Source of the DNA: an uncultured Treponema sp.
GTDB taxonomy: Bacteria; Spirochaetota; Spirochaetia; Treponematales; Treponemataceae
Direction of reading: 5' to 3'
Assembly (NCBI GenBank): GCA_946403565.1
Contig: CAMJAJ010000119.1
Span: 1-5,373, forward strand
Length of the DNA stretch: 5,373 nt
Shown: positions 5,124-5,373 of the stretch, piece by piece
Position numbering within the stretch: position 1 is the first letter of the stretch
How the letters are laid out: each line of letters begins with the position of its first letter
Notes under the pieces: model-generated
The model's database searches: none
What the model was told of the DNA's origin: nothing
Seen by the model: only the letters and a program-made list of their open reading frames with translations
Position numbers and translations under genes: made by a program

Positions 5124-5158
5124 GGCAGTTTCAAAAGAAACCGACTTTTGAAACCGCC
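5124..5158. other. Inverted repeat, possible terminator or operator
   Basis: GTTTCAAAAG (5128-5137) and CTTTTGAAAC (5145-5154) are a perfect 10-bp inverted repeat around a 7-nt loop. Past one A-C mismatch the stem extends by GGC/GCC, giving 13 pairs. The nearest T-run (5167-5172) is 8 nt further on, so it is a poor fit to an intrinsic terminator for the glycosyltransferase gene. It ends 4 nt before the -35 box of the next gene, so it could instead be an operator. Confidence 0.6.
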
Positions 5159-5162
5159 ACCG

Positions 5163-5190
5163 TTGCTTTTTTGCAGAGATGCATTATAAT
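5163..5190 (+). promoter_or_regulatory. Promoter of the 3'-edge gene
   Basis: TTGCTT (5163-5168) and a perfect TATAAT (5185-5190) are separated by 16 bp, the same arrangement as the malQ promoter. The ATG at 5199 begins 8 nt after the -10 box, so the mRNA would be leaderless or carry a leader of 1-2 nt. Confidence 0.75.
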
Positions 5191-5198
5191 GGATATAT

Positions 5199-5373
5199 AT
5201 GGAAGACGTTGCAATCATCGGTAGAAAGACCTTCTTCATTGCCCCTGATGCGGGGCTGCTTCCTCGTGTCCAACTTGAGCGGCTCATGTCCCATGGATAC
5301 GAGGCCTATGACGTGGCCGACGACACGCTGAAGGCCGAACTGAACCGAAAGATATACAACATGCTCACGATTG
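5199..5373 (+). CDS. Possible PilZ-type c-di-GMP-binding protein, N-terminal fragment
   Basis: Fifty-eight codons are present and the frame is open at the right edge. The protein starts MEDVAIIGRKTFFIAPD, followed by LERLMSHGYEAYDVADD. This opening resembles, from memory, a family of treponemal proteins whose C-terminal part is annotated as a PilZ domain, a c-di-GMP receptor module. The PilZ motifs (RxxxR and D/NxSxxG) would lie outside the window, so the assignment cannot be confirmed here. The visible part looks like an alpha/beta fold of the response-regulator type, but it has no clear phospho-acceptor motif. An ATG at 5189 is in another frame and stops after 11 codons. The ATG at 5199 is chosen for its open frame and its spacing from the TATAAT box. 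Confidence 0.55.
   Translation, partial: MEDVAIIGRKTFFIAPDAGLLPRVQLERLMSHGYEAYDVADDTLKAELNRKIYNMLTI

Overview
The window looks like chromosomal DNA from a spirochaete, most likely a Treponema-like bacterium. The case rests on two partial genes at the edges. The left one reads as the start of a 4-alpha-glucanotransferase. The right one begins with a signature (EDVAIIGRKTFFIAPD) that I recall from treponemal PilZ-type proteins. This is recognition from memory, not a search. Coding DNA is GC-rich but uses the ATA isoleucine codon freely, while promoters are AT-rich with near-perfect TATAAT boxes.

Layout, left to right: (1) 1-54, minus: 5' end of a probable malQ, with its promoter at 62-89. (2) 90-473: no protein gene. 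It holds two copies of a 62-bp repeat with two hairpins, a detached 18-bp tRNA 3' end with its own terminator, and the terminator of the real tRNA. (3) 474-546, minus: tRNA-Asn(GTT) with a strong promoter at 568-596. (4) 597-819: spacer with a perfect 9-bp hairpin, a run of nine Gs and a promoter. (5) 820-2634, plus: a cytoplasmic PAS - coiled coil - degenerate GGDEF - intact EAL protein, predicted to degrade c-di-GMP. (6) 2677-3984, minus and convergent: an Rsm22/METTL17-type methyltransferase-like ribosome assembly factor with four cysteines for a probable Fe-S cluster. (7) 4024-5067, plus: a family 2 glycosyltransferase, divergent from rsm22 across 39 bp holding two interlocked promoters. 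(8) 5068-5198: spacer with an inverted repeat and a promoter. (9) 5199 to the right edge, plus: start of the possible PilZ-type protein.

The genes do not form an operon. Nearly every one has its own promoter, and orientations alternate. The only possible functional link is c-di-GMP: an EAL phosphodiesterase and, if the assignment is right, a PilZ-type receptor about 2.6 kb apart. The most notable non-coding signals are the spacing of TATAAT boxes 7-8 nt before ATG with no ribosome binding site, which points to leaderless mRNAs at three genes, and the cluster of tRNA T-arm-derived sequences and repeats beside tRNA-Asn. I found no CRISPR array, transposase, toxin-antitoxin or phage gene.
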